NCBI GenBank assembly: GCA_013368445.1
Contig: JAACJO010000005.1
Span: forward strand, 248,001-312,000
DNA: 64,000 bases
DNA from: Leucocoprinus leucothites
Taxonomy: Eukaryota > Basidiomycota > Agaricomycetes > Agaricales > Agaricaceae
Reading direction: 5' to 3'
In this document: positions 1-11,447 of the stretch, piece after piece
How the letters are laid out: each line of letters begins with the position of its first letter
Position numbering within the stretch: the stretch's first letter is position 1
Translations under genes and position numbers: made by a program
The notes under the pieces: generated by a model
Told to the model about the DNA's origin: nothing
The model's input: only the letters and a program-made list of their open reading frames with translations
Database searches by the model: none

Positions 1-528
1 GAGAAGATGTGATAAATTACCGCGAGGTTCGAAAGTATTTGCATGAAAACCGATTGGTACGTTAAAGTTGGAAAGAAGTCCTCACTGAAACACCCGAAAC
101 AGAAGATTGTCAATATACTGTTCCTGTCTTTGTTGAGTCTTTCTTTGGCCGTTGGGATGGGCAGTTGATGTGATGAGTCTTTGCTGATCTCGTCCGGCAT
201 CTTACTGGTGGATATTGACGGAACGTGGGGGGCGCTGATGGAATAATTGACCGGCAAGATACGTGAGAGAAAGATGCAGAATAGCCTTGGGGGCGATATG
301 ATAAACCAGGTAGATAAAAGATAGTAAAACAGAGGCCAAGAAGATAAGAACGTGATACAGCACAGTGGCGCCACGAACTTGGTCAAAAATGCCATCAAAA
401 ATAGGCTGCGGGTGAGTTAGTCTGAATCGGAAGAGATGGTAGGAAAGAATTGCTCTGGCAGCAGCGGCGGCGGATATCAAGGGGTAGAGTCGACAAAGGA
501 TGACCATTGTAGCAGCTTTCACAGCCAT
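1..528 (-). CDS. Unknown multi-pass membrane protein, 3' part outside the window
   Basis: I propose exons 528-206 and 84-<1 with an intron at 205-85 (GTAAG donor, TTTCAG acceptor). The first ATG gives a hydrophobic protein. Segments rich in Leu/Ala/Ile at about residues 5-30, 55-75 and 80-95 look membrane-spanning. Read without splicing, the frame stops right after the proposed donor. With splicing it continues open to the window edge and stays hydrophobic, which is why I favour the intron, although at 121 bp it is longer than most here. I do not recognise the family. The start lies 156 bp from the divergent PNS1-like start at 685, so the two probably share a promoter. It could also be a short single-exon protein of 108 residues. 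Confidence 0.4.
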
Positions 529-684
529 TGTGGATGTAGATGGCTGACAGAGGACGACAAAACATTGACGCTCTCATTACGCGGCGGGTGTGACAGTGAC
601 GTCAAGTGACTCAGTAACAGAGGCGGGAGAGGACAAGCTGAACGCAAACATATTCCTTCGCTGTAAACCCCAACTACGACGGTC
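529..684. promoter_or_regulatory. Shared divergent promoter, membrane protein / PNS1-like gene
   Basis: The two predicted start codons (528 minus, 685 plus) are separated by 156 bp, so both core promoters must lie here or overlap the 5' UTRs. It includes a GTGACGTCA-like sequence at about 596-604, which resembles a CRE/ATF site. No clear TATA box is visible. Confidence 0.35.
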
Positions 685-3600
685 ATGGCGACGTCGTTTG
701 CAGCGTATGCCTCACAGTATCTCAATAGGCATAACCAGGATGAGTCTGCACTCTCCTCGTCCCAGCCTATGTTCTTTTCGTTCACCACAGACAACGAATC
801 CCGTGCCGGGCACGATACAGATCTCGATGACCTCGACGACCCCCACATAGGAGAGAGTGAGGTCAGCAGAGCCTCTCAGCATCATCGGGATGAGGATGAC
901 GACCCGTATCTTCGACTAGACGAAGACGAACAAACTGCTGTGAATGGCTTCAATTCGAGGCATAATACACAACGCACCCCCCTCATTCGAGCCAACGATA
1001 CATCATCTGTATCCAGCTCACGCCACGGCGGATGGCTTGCTCATCTGGCATCGTCGCCTTTTGGACAATCACGGTTACGGTCCCCTTCGCAATCCTCAAC
1101 TTCTTCCGACTCCGGGCCGCCGCCAGACATGTTTACTCCAGCAGCCCAGACTCACGTACAGCACCCGCCCCCGCCCCCTTCGACCAGCCGACAACCCGCT
1201 TCGCTCTCCCTAACAGAGTCCCTTCTCCCGAGGGATGGCAGAGCAAGACCTATCGATGTATTCCACCTCCCAGATCCACGGCACACGCCCCGAAGTCGAC
1301 GGAAGTATAACGATTCTATCTGGACAGCTCTGTGGCTAGCGGGTGTATCGATATGCATATTTTTCTCTATCCTTCTCCTTTTCCTCCCTTCCAAACCCGC
1401 CTACCGGAAGTCGCCCCTCCCATACGCCACCTTTTTGCACACTGTCCCTCTGTTAACCATACTGACCGTCCTGAGTGCCTTGGTTGCCTACGCGCATGTC
1501 TTTCTATTGCGTATCTTTGTTAAACCAGTCATGATCGGAACGTCCGTTTTCATTCCTGCAACGCTCTTCATATCTGCTGTGTGGGCATTTGTAGGGAGCT
1601 TCATGTGGGATGCAGAATCACAAGAGCCTCCGACATGGGGCGAAACTGTTGGGTGAGTTTTGGGCTTTGATCATATCATCCTTCAGATCGAGAACGACAT
1701 GAGTGTTGTTTTCATTCCATTTTACCATCCTCGTTCTCCTTATCTTCGTTCACGATGAGCTGCCTTCTGACTACCAATCGCTATCAGGCTCCGTCTATTT
1801 TCACTGATCCCTTTAGCACTATCGATCCTCACGGCGCGACGACTCCTCCATTTGCCCCGTGATATACATGTCACTTCGTCGACTCTCACGCTCACCACCC
1901 ACCTTCTCGTTGCGAATCCCTTTCTTCTGGCCTTGTCTCCAGCAATCCTTCTCATTGCCTTAATTGGGTCGATTCCATTCTTGACTTTGGTTTTCAGACT
2001 CCTCTTGTACGGTTACACCGGAAAACCTGGACCAGGTAGTTCTGCAATCGAAGGCCATCTTCATGGATGGGCTAATTGGGCAATTTTTGGCGCTGTTGCG
2101 GTTTGGTTATGGAGTTGGGGCGTTGCGAGAGGGATCCTGAGGATGAGCTGTGCAAGTGTTATTGGCGCATGGTACTTTGCCGAGTGAGTTCCTCTGATAG
2201 ACGTTTGTTTGAGCTTAACTGATCTATGAACAGTTCAAACGCCCTTCCGCCTCCACCAATGTCTACACACACCATCCACGCTGCTGTAGTTCGTTCCACA
2301 GGCCCATCACTGGGCACAATCTGCTTATCTGCTTTAATCCTCACAATTATTCGTCTCCTCACCATTTTCACGCTCTTTCTCGACCGGATACCTGCGTATA
2401 TCCCACCAAGAGCATTCTTCCTTATCAATGGCATCCGACTGACTGTAGGCTATCTGGATGCTATCACTACGGCGTTGAGCAAATATGCTCTGGTGTATTC
2501 TGGCTTGACTGGCGATCCTTTCATGCCAAGTGCAAGGCGTGCGAAGGCCCTGACTGCAAGCGTGGAAGCGAAAGCAAAGCAAGGCAGGAAGAAGTCTGGT
2601 GCTGAACGTAAGCTGGGAGTTCACGGTGTTCTTTTGAGGTTGATTCTGACTTTTAAATTTAGCACCTCTCACACTCCTGACTGTCGCGCCTCTGACGCTC
2701 TCATTCCCGTTCGCACTGCTCACTTACCTCTTCGTTGCGCATACCCTGGGATCACCTGCGTCAGCTCTCGGAGCATCAGTGTTAGCTGGCACAGTGACTG
2801 CACTCGTTGGGTTATTCTGTGTCGGGCTGGTGAAAGATTCAGCCGACGCGCTGTACCTGTGCTACTGTATTGACAAGGACATCGGCGAAATGAAGCGAGA
2901 GGAAGTTTTCGTTCTCGTAAGTCGACCGCTACTTGGTTCTTTGTACATGTCAACTAGATGCTGATGGCTTCTTGCGGCAGTTTGAATACGAGAACCGGAA
3001 TCAACTCTCCAACTTGAGGTCCCGTCAGTCTGGTCGACCCCGACAAGGCCTCTCGTCGCAACCTGAAGAGATCGTACCACTCTCACCACGCTCACCTCCT
3101 TCCAGGACGACACCACTACCTCCACACCGTCAGCAAACACCTTCTCGGCCACTAGCATATACAGAACAGCGTGGAGTTCTTTCGAAGCAACAGCTACCGT
3201 CTGCCGGTGTTCAGGCTATCTCCCCTCCTCCAGCTCATACGCCGCCACCACCACCAGCAAACGTAGCTGCGGATACGGAAGACCTTGATCCATTCCAGCT
3301 CAGTTATGCCGAAGAGCCTGAACAGGCGAGGTCAGGCTTAGTACCCGAGCCCGTTCCTGGATCGAGCACACAATTGCGATCCCGATCACCCTCACCTACA
3401 CCTTCGATACAGCTTGAACTTCAACCTGAACCACAGCAGCAAACTCAAGTTCAACCTCAGACTGAGTTGAGAAGGAAAACGAGTGCAGAGTTGAATATGA
3501 AAAGCCATATTTGGGATCCGAAGAAGCGAGAGCAGTTATTTGCAGATGACGACTCGGAGGACGAGGGTGAGGAAGTGGGGCTGCATAAGAAGTTCGCGAC

Positions 3601-3808
3601 TGGGTCGCTGGCCAAGGGGAAGAGTAGGACAAACAAGTTTGGGATGGGAAGTTCGGGTGAGGTTCAAGTGCAGAGTCATCGACGGAGTGATAGCTTGAAG
3701 GCAGGAGAGTTAGGATTGAGTGGAAGTGGGAGTGGGAGTAGGAGTCGACCTGGAAGCGAGAGGGGGCAGGGGTCGTCCCAGTTTTTCCCTGGTTCTGGAT
3801 TCTTCTGA
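685..3808 (+). CDS. PNS1: Choline transporter-like protein (PNS1/CTL family)
   Basis: Exons 685-1652, 1788-2183, 2234-2607, 2663-2916 and 2981-3808 join in phase into 939 residues. The first ~210 residues are acidic and disordered (DDLDDP, RDEDDDPYLRLDEDE). A membrane core of about ten hydrophobic segments follows, starting at IWTALWLAGVSICIFF. It includes a loop with GPGSSAIEGHLHGWANWAIFGAV and ends in VGLVKDSADALYLCYCID. That last stretch matches the conserved C-terminal CTL motif in which a helix ends in D-x-L-x-x-C-x-x-x-D. The last ~275 residues are Pro/Gln/Ser-rich and disordered. CTL proteins sit in the plasma membrane and are linked to choline or related transport; yeast Pns1 is not essential for choline uptake, so the substrate here is uncertain. 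At 939 residues it is far longer than yeast Pns1 (about 540) because of the two tails. Confidence 0.85.
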
Positions 3809-5704
3809 GGTCGTTGAGCCTTACTGGCCTTCTTCGGATGGCATAATTTCCTCATTTTTATGCCTTGGTCAGGGGTGAAAGGGCGTGTTCTATCCAACGG
3901 ATTTTTTCCCTAGTTGCTGAGTCATGCTCGCCGGGGAATCTTTAGGCTCAATCCTCTCGTTGTTGCATGTCGTCGGACCACATGGTAGCACGCATTCAAG
4001 ATCAATGGATTTTCTAGAGTTTAAGAGTGGGAGTGATCTCCGGACTTCTCGCCATGTTTCCACCATCTCAGTCCCGCCCTCCTTCCCCCTTCAGTCCAAT
4101 TATGTTTCTTGCTTTTTTTGATCATCCCCTCACATGTATATATATGTTGTTACTGTTCAATTGCTCTGATTCTTGCACCCTCCATCTTGACTTTTATGTT
4201 TTTTCTTTTCTTCGATTTGAGTTTTTTCTTTTGCATATATCTATTGTACGGTGTTTTTTGTTTTAAAGAACTTTGCCTAATTTGTTGAGTGATATAGCGC
4301 ACTGTTTCGCGATATGACATGTAGATTTGATTTTTTACTGAGTTGATTGAGCAAATCGGCCTGCAGGTCCCACTCTCGATCTGCTCCTTATGCCCACGGG
4401 CTCGAGACAGAAAGGGCTGAACCCGCAATTGCCGAACAGGCCATTAAGCTATACGCCGTCTCCCTGTTTCTGAACTCTTCCAGCAAGCTTCTTTAGGTAC
4501 TACCTCGTGTACAATAGCTGGGGTTCGACCATCTATTGGTTCCTCAGGCGGCAAGAGGTATCGTGCCCTCCGAGGGTCGTTCCGACACGAGTTGTATGAA
4601 AACGGACCAAGTATCTCAGTGCTTTCTTGCTCTGTACAGAAGTAGTGATGTCTATTTATACGGTTCTAGACTCACTGTCAGAGAGATCTCTCAGAGCTAG
4701 GAACCGCGTAAACTCAGTGGTTAACTGAATTCCGGTATCTGTTTTAGAGGAACTTTATTTTCTTGCCGTTGTAACCTTCTCTTGGATATCTAGTTCCGCA
4801 GTAAACAACGAGTATTAGAATTCTCTTGGCCAAATTTCTACGATGAACAACATGCTCATTTTTGCCTGGGTGTCTCTACAAAGCACTATCCGGTTTTGTG
4901 TTGTGGTCAAGGAGTGAAGCCGCTGAGACGCTTCTATTTTTATCTTAATTGGGTTTCCTTTCTCGGACTTTCCTCTTTTACTCTTCCCTGACTAAAAGCA
5001 AGTTCTGCTTGCACGCCCTACCTCTTCAAGTCGACTAACTTTTCTATCTTACTATTTTCCATTCATATAAGACATTTGATACGGGCGAGATCCTCAGCTG
5101 TTCAACCACCACCTTCATGACGCTAAGAGTACGTCTTTGGGATGGCACAGCACACACCATTGCTTTTATCTTTACTGCTACTTACAATCATCCCCTTAAT
5201 AAGGCTATGGTTTGCCCTTAACTGAAGCCTTGGTCACCACGCCTCTCGGGTTCTCTGCCGAAGAGGGAAGTTCTTCTGAAGACTACAGCTCAGCCTCAGC
5301 AACGGAAGCTTGTAGCATGTTGTTGCCATATACATAGTATGAGGTTATTCATCTGCTTCCCAGCCATGGAAATATTGGCATAGTAGGTTGTCACATGACA
5401 AGCAAAGTGGCTCATTAAGCCCACGGCAGATAGGTTTTACACATGTAAAGACTGTTTCGGACATTATGTCTTCAGAAAGTAGGAATGCTCTGGAAATGTG
5501 AGGAAAATATAGGAAAGCGCAGGTGAGAAGTTTGATAGGAAATCGCCGAAGAAGTTGACTCCTTAAAAAGGCGATTGTGTGTAAACAACCTTCTTCCAGT
5601 GACCACGATCCGTCTTTCAGTACATGTACTGCAGTCTCGGTCGATTGCATTATCAACGCTATTGACCAAGTCTACTCTCCTCGTAAACCAAAGCCGGATT
5701 GACA
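3809..5704. other. Intergenic, no gene recognised
   Basis: About 1.9 kb between the PNS1-like stop and the Arb1 start. All frames are broken by stops. The first ~450 bp are T-rich, as expected of a 3' UTR and terminator. A tRNA-like relic is discussed at 4403-4462. Tracts such as CTTTCCTCTTTTACTCTTCC at about 4965-4990 are pyrimidine-rich and may belong to the Arb1 promoter or 5' leader. Nothing else is supported. Confidence 0.5.
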
Positions 5705-7881
5705 ATGGCCACTGATGCTACCCCCACTGCTTATCCTGTCACTGTAACTTCCAATCTATCCCAACCTACTGCCACGGCCATGAGTACGAAGAACACTACT
5801 GAATTCCTCATCAGGTTTCCGCCATTTCCAAATCCTTCTGAGGGTGTCGAAATCATTCCATTCACAGAGTATAAAGAGAAAGGTATCAGGATTCAGCCCG
5901 GAGAAGATGGGGAAACAGAAGTCGATGCGTGCGGTGCACCTACAATTGCATTGGCCAGCGTGCATTCAACTGATTGGTGTAAGACGGAAACAAAGCGGGC
6001 CAAGTTCAATGGTAACGGCGGTCCTGGAAGGAGGAAGAGGAAGAGAAAGGCCGGTACAGGTCTCAGCGCTGGTCCGACGCCTAATGATTGGGAAGAATAC
6101 TGGGAGGAAAGGGAAGCGTCGTATCGTTTGCGCCAGGGCTATGATCCGTTGAGTGCTCTCAGTTGTGACTATGATTAACCGTTAATCTCTGCTGTTCAAT
6201 CAGACACTCTTCTGCATATGACTTACTCTGTCAAGGAGCTTACGATTTCAAGAGTCTCAGACCATGGCCAGTAGCCTCGAAACAATCTGGCCCAGTATTT
6301 GTCTGGGGAGAGGTCTGCACCGTTCTCTATCTGATCTACGTCATATCGCTGATTGTTTTCAATATACTATACATCAGTTTCTTCGCTTCGCTGGGATTCC
6401 CTTGACTTCCGATCCAATTGCCGCAACGAAAGCTGAAGATCCCAAACCCAAGCAAAAGACCGACGATGGTTCCGATTCTGACATGGATGGGGGCGAAGAG
6501 GACGACGATCCGACGGGCGGGATCTTAGACCCTAAAAACCTAGCTTCAATGGAATCCTCTATGAAAGCTCAAGCAAGGGGCGAGCAGTTTCTTCGGGACC
6601 CCGCACTTATGCTCAAAGTATTCTTCTCATCTTATGCTCGCGATCGTGGTATTATATGGTACGCGTCATGAATTATTCCATCTTGCCGTGATACAATCGT
6701 ATATCTAATCATTAATCATCTCCAGGACCGATGCAAACTTAACTGGCGCGCCCATCCTGATACGCTTCTTCGTCAACTTCCTGGTTGATAACCACATCTT
6801 GCCCAAACGCGAGGAGAGCGCGATCAAACACGAATCGACGCGTCGTGTGATCGAACTCGCGTTGAAAGAGCTGCCCCTCACTTCGAAACTCGCCAAAGTC
6901 TGGCCAGACGAGTTTCATAAAGCGTGTAAGGGCTGCTGGGGAGCAAAGGCGGAGGTGTATGTCTTCAGAGGTTTCTCGCCAGTGGAAGATGTCGCAGAGG
7001 GAGCTGGTGATGGGGAAGCGGGTCCTACAGCGGCTACGGACACAGCTGCACCTGCCCATTCTGGCTGGGGCGGCCCAGCCGATACTGTTGTTCCCACACC
7101 AACTAATGGTGCCTGGGATTCAGGTGACCGGAATGCTTCCAGTGAGTGGGGAAATGATAACGAGGACTGGGGTTCGACAATGGTGACAGTAAACATGGAC
7201 GAGGATGGAGAGATCGAAGTGAAATCGGAAACACCTCTTCCCGCAGCAGACGACCACTCGGAAGTCGGAAATGATGGCGACAATTGGAACACCTTCCAAC
7301 CACCTAGTTTCATTCCTCTCCTTGGTCCTACTGCGCTCCCGCTCACGCACACGACTGGTATAGTCGAGTCTTCCGTTCGCAGGATCAAATCTGTAACCCC
7401 ACCGTCGACTGATACGGCCAAGTTCCCGATTTCCAAGGGCTTGAGCGCAGATGCAGTTGAAGGTGTCCTCAAGAGGACCTTTGGTGTTGTCGTCTTTGAG
7501 CCATGGGTCAATTGGAACAAAGGAGAGGAACCACACCTCTCTATGCCCAAGATCTTGGAGTCGTCTCGTGGTGTAGTCAAGACGGAGAATGCGGTAGAGG
7601 GTGGGGAGGTAGCATCTAGCACCCCCGTTCCCGCTCCAAGTGCCCTGCCACCATTTGACCCGCATAAGGATGACATCAGCGTCCTCGTTGAGCCTGCGTA
7701 CATCGACCTATTCTCCGTTGGCATGGGATGTCTGTGTACTTGGGTCCAGTTAGCTCGTGTCGAAGATTTTGAACCGCAGGACCCGAAGAAGAAAAAGAAG
7801 AAGAACGCAAAGACGGAGAGGTTGTGGTACGTTGAAGAGGCGTTGAGAGTTGTGCCGAGCTACTACACGTATCTCGAGTAA
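5705..7881 (+). CDS. arb1: Argonaute siRNA chaperone (ARC) complex subunit Arb1-like
   Basis: Exons 5705-6147, 6204-6312, 6378-6658 and 6726-7881 join in phase into 662 residues. The N-terminus is low-complexity with a basic patch (GRRKRKRKAG), possibly a nuclear signal. The recognisable core follows: GYDPHSSAYDLLCQGAYDF, then RPWPVASKQSGPVFVWGEFLRF, then a helical stretch with LMLKVFFSSYARDRGIIWTD and a segment reading ELALKELPLTSKLAKVWPDEF. The protein ends in VVPSYYTYLE after a Lys-rich loop. This order resembles the fungal Arb1 family. In fission yeast Arb1 binds Argonaute with Arb2, holds it in the siRNA-duplex-loaded state and supports RNAi-directed H3K9 methylation. A Trp/Gly/Asn-rich insert (about residues 420-500; WGGPAD, EWGNDNEDWG) has GW/WG dipeptides of the kind used as Argonaute-binding hooks. 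The family call is from memory of the motif pattern. The next gene, on the opposite strand, is convergent. Confidence 0.7.
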
Positions 7882-8087
7882 AGGTTGATACTGTGAAACA
7901 AAGTTATAGCTGAACTTGCTGCTCGTTTGTTGTCGTACATTCGTAATGACCTCATGGTCATCTTGACCTATCCCTATCGATCTCGTCGTTGATATAAATG
8001 TTGCCTTGTTCAAAGTCTCATGCTGTCGCTCGTATTACGCTCTTGTACATTAGTGTCCCCCCTCGTATGATCTTGAAAATCATGATA

Positions 8088-9509
8088 TCATTCGGTTTCT
8101 GGTTGTGCTTCATGGTCGTCTCCCGGCCTCCAGATCAACTTCCTCCGAGGCCTTTTCCACATTGGCGTGTTCGGGTCAGCATTGTCCTCCACGTGTATCT
8201 CCATCTTCATCTCCCTCAACCAGTCCCCATGTCCACTCTTCATCCAAAAATTAGCAATTTCCAACCCCAGAACCACTTTCTCGATACTTCTTCCTTGTTC
8301 TGCCAACCCAGGTAGTAATACCATCAGGTTCTGGGCGTCGTGTTTATCCACCGATTTGAAGACCATCGTATCTAGTTCTGGGAACACGATAGGTGGCTTT
8401 GTTGGGAGTTCACCGTCTTCCGCTAGTGGCAACAATACACTAGCGATAGCGGGTAAATCGGATGCACCAGTGTCAAAGATGATTTCTTTTGTTCGTTGAC
8501 ACGTCTGAGTAAGGAGCGGGTGCAGAGCGGTGGAGATATCGCAGTTGTCAACCAATTGGAGGGTATGCAAACTCGTCAAAACTTCCAGCTCGCGGTTCTC
8601 AATGTCGACGGGAGGGTCATACAAGCTTGTGCCGCTGATATTCTGCAGCGTGAGCACTTCGACAAGAGGGACTGAAATCGTTGCGAAAATTCGCATCACT
8701 TCATAGTCACTCCCATATTGCCCGCGAATGCCGAGATACCGGAGTTTGGGCATGATAATGCGAGAGGGTGAGATGTCTGCGACGTCGGGTATGAGTTCCC
8801 AGAACTCGGTGAGAATGGTGAGTGTTGTGAGGTTTGGAACGGTTAAGAGCGCGTAGAGTTCAGAGGGTGTAAGCTCGAGATCGCTGAATGCACTGCGAAA
8901 GTGCAAAGTTGTGAGCGTCTCGAGGTGGACTGGGCGCATGTAATATACAGCACCGTTCCTGAGTTCCAAGTACTGCAGGCTTGGCGAACCGCCGGAAAAG
9001 ATGCTGAAGGGACCTTGTCCTGTAGAAGCAGGTGATGGTCCAGAAGTGTCTTCGTCCTGATTACGCCCTGTAGGTACGTCCTCGACGCACAGGTATTCGA
9101 GGAGGGGAACACGCGCCCTGCGTAGGCGCGAGCTTATAATTGGCATGAGAGGTTGTGTGCATCGAAGGGAGAGGGATCTCCATCGCACGGAATGCTCGCA
9201 GATGATCTGAAACCCTTCGTCTTCTCGAGAGTATAACTCGAGGACGAGGTTTAATGGACTGTTTCCTGAGCGTGCGATGTATGTCATGACTTTTTGGAGA
9301 GCCACATAGTTGTGGCGATATCCAAATGGTGAGTGGTATGCAATGCTAGACCAGAGCGCTGGTGAGGCAAGGGATAGACGACGCCACGAGCGCGAGACGT
9401 GTGAGAGGCGGATGGTCGTTCGAGTGTCGCTGGTGTTATTGTTAAAGCATGCGAACTTGAAGATCATAAGGAGAAGTTCCGGTGGTAAAGTGTGCACCGT
9501 GACGGTCAT
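8088..9509 (-). CDS. F-box protein, Agaricomycete type
   Basis: A single uninterrupted frame of 473 residues. The N-terminus is a clear F-box at about residues 6-55: TLPPELLLMIFKFACF, then IRLSHVSRSWRRLSLASPALWSSI. The rest is an irregular leucine-rich solenoid (for example LETLTTLHFRSAFSDLELTPSEL and LEVLTSLHTLQLVDNCD). F-box proteins dock onto Skp1 in SCF ubiquitin ligases and the leucine-rich part would bind the substrate, which cannot be predicted here. The C-terminus is charged (KRPRRKLIWRPGDDHE). Agaricomycetes carry hundreds of such F-box genes, so a precise ortholog is unlikely. The absence of introns contrasts with its neighbours. Confidence 0.85.
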   Translation of the reverse strand: MTVTVHTLPPELLLMIFKFACFNNNTSDTRTTIRLSHVSRSWRRLSLASPALWSSIAYHSPFGYRHNYVALQKVMTYIARSGNSPLNLVLELYSREDEGFQIICEHSVRWRSLSLRCTQPLMPIISSRLRRARVPLLEYLCVEDVPTGRNQDEDTSGPSPASTGQGPFSIFSGGSPSLQYLELRNGAVYYMRPVHLETLTTLHFRSAFSDLELTPSELYALLTVPNLTTLTILTEFWELIPDVADISPSRIIMPKLRYLGIRGQYGSDYEVMRIFATISVPLVEVLTLQNISGTSLYDPPVDIENRELEVLTSLHTLQLVDNCDISTALHPLLTQTCQRTKEIIFDTGASDLPAIASVLLPLAEDGELPTKPPIVFPELDTMVFKSVDKHDAQNLMVLLPGLAEQGRSIEKVVLGLEIANFWMKSGHGDWLREMKMEIHVEDNADPNTPMWKRPRRKLIWRPGDDHEAQPETE

Positions 9510-9781
9510 CGTGATCTGGAAAGCTTAAATGAGGGGACGTGGGTGAGAAATGTCGGTGCGCTCACTTTGAAGGCTGAGTTGGGTAGGTTACTCGGTCGGA
9601 GGAGGGGGGTGTATAAGGGGACGAGGCGAGTCTCGTTTAACGGCTAGTATGTTCCCAGGAACACATGTAATCCCAGGATCGCGCTGATGTCGGATAAATT
9701 TGATTTATCGTCAATTTCAATATATTGCAGCGAGTGGGGAGAGCGACACGAAGCAGCAAGGAATTTACCAGGAGCTGTATA

Positions 9782-11280
9782 TTACGATGTCCGTTCTATG
9801 ATACCGCAACCTAAGCACCAGGAGCCGTCATATACAGCGGCGACTTGACCCGGAGAAGCAGACTTTCCAGCTTTATCGAAATCTATTCTGATGTGGCCAC
9901 TATCAGGAAGTCTAATTCGAACAAACGCGATCAGCGGCGCTGTCAATAATGGAAGCGAAGGGTGCACACCTATATACTCTGCAGACCTCGCTCGCCATAC
10001 GGTATCGATGCCTGACGAAAGCGCGAAAACCATCAGCAGAATCAATTTCTGGTGGAGGTGAATCTTTCCAAATCCAGTGAAATTTGGGGACGTGGAGGCT
10101 ATGGCAGTTCAACATGGGATTGTGGGTGCCAGGAACGACATAGATTGTGTTGGTAGCAGGATCCTTTCCTGAGACGAACAACCGTTCAGGAGCTCCAGCT
10201 AGCCGTGCGCCTTCTCCGATGGTATAACTCCAGATACCATTATGTTGCGCAACGACTTTTCCTGTGGTTTTATTGACTATTGGACCGGGTTTGGGAGGCA
10301 AGTATGACCCTATAATCGTGGTAGGTAAACTTGGTCGAGACAGTTTGAGATGAATCTTACCTAGAAACTGGTTGAATCTTGATTTTTGGCCAACAAAGCA
10401 TATACCCATGCTCTCGTCTCGGTCTGCGTTGTGCAGTTCGTATTTCTTTGCCAGCTCCCTAACTTCAGGTTTTTCCAAATAGCCCAACGGAAAAATTGTT
10501 CGTCGTAGGCTAGACTCCGAGATCGAGGAAAGGTAGTAGGACTGGTCCTTGTGTGAGTTGACAGCGCAAAATAGCTGGGGTCGAGATAAACCCTCTGAAG
10601 TGTCAGCCCACATTTTCCTGGCGTAATGTCCCGTTGCGAGCCATGTCTCTCCCGAAGAGGTGACGGGAAGTTGATTCAGCAATGCACCGAATTTTATCTC
10701 CCTGTGACGTGTTAAAACCAGGGAGCGGACATGATCTAGGAGCTGACCTGTTACACCACACATCCGGATTTGGGGTAGCTCCGGTTTCCCAGAGGTGCAG
10801 TGCAGGTTGGAAAACGTTATTCCAAAATTCTTTCGTGAGGTCTATCTGGTCAAAGAACGAGTCAAGCGCAGGCTTGTGTGAGGGGGAAAAAAGACTAACC
10901 AGTTGACAGGGTATATCCAGTTTTCGACAGACCCTCTGAACGTCCTCCCAATCTTTCTCCCACTCGCAGCCTCGGTCCTGTCCGGTCTCATCACGGGTGT
11001 CCCAATTGCGCATGAACACTGCCGAGAGATCAAAGTCCTGCTGAACATTCAACACCGGAAGACAGGAAGCTGCATTTAATAGACCTTTTCTGCAAGAAGA
11101 GCTGCTGTTACGGACGAGTCAACGCCGCCTGACATGCCAACCACAACTGAAGGAGAAGATGAATGAGAGTTCTAGCCACAGTATATCCAGCATACCTTTA
11201 TCTCCCTTCTGAGGATTGTGGGGTCGGCCATTGGAGGATGCCCAGCGGCTAAGTGACTTTGTGAGATGCCGCACGCGCAT
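9782..11280 (-). CDS. SLM3: Mitochondrial tRNA-specific 2-thiouridylase (MnmA/Mtu1/Slm3)
   Basis: Seven exons on the minus strand join in phase: 11280-11196, 11146-11085, 11040-10900, 10845-10748, 10701-10361, 10309-10001 and 9939-9782, giving 397 residues. The basic N-terminus (MRVRHLTKSLSRWASS) suits mitochondrial import. The ATP-pyrophosphatase PP-loop GMSGGVDSS lies at residues 32-40, followed by FMRNWD. The two catalytic cysteines are present: C127 in TPNPDVWCNREIKFG and C230 in ESMGICFVG. The C-terminal beta domain reads RHRYPPLIAFVRI and then SPGQVAAVYDGSWCLGCGII. The enzyme forms 2-thiouridine at wobble position 34 of mitochondrial Lys, Glu and Gln tRNAs, taking sulfur from a cysteine desulfurase relay. 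Exon 3 could start three bases later (CAGCAG acceptor). It is divergent from the CENP-C gene with 167 bp between starts. Confidence 0.92.
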
Positions 11281-11447
11281 AACTCGGAAAAAACGATACA
11301 AATTGAAAATCCCTGCAGCGATCAAACGCGTGACGCGTGGTGTTTGGATTCAGGGACAGAACCAAATACCGCGCTCGATTGTTTGTTTCTCACGCACCGA
11401 GACAAGCCCTTCGTTCCATCGAGCTCACCACCCTCCCCACCCCCGAA
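11281..11447. promoter_or_regulatory. Bidirectional promoter, SLM3 / CENP-C
   Basis: Only 167 bp separate the start codons of the two divergent genes. The sequence carries ACGCGTGACGCGTGG at about 11328-11342, which contains an ACGCGT element. In yeast this is the MCB site bound by MBF for G1/S transcription, and it would suit a kinetochore gene. That reading is inference. Confidence 0.4.

Noticed and set aside
6915..7724. 269-codon open frame antisense to the Arb1 gene
   Set aside because: It mirrors the last Arb1 exon, has no family motif, and the sense frame splices coherently to upstream exons.
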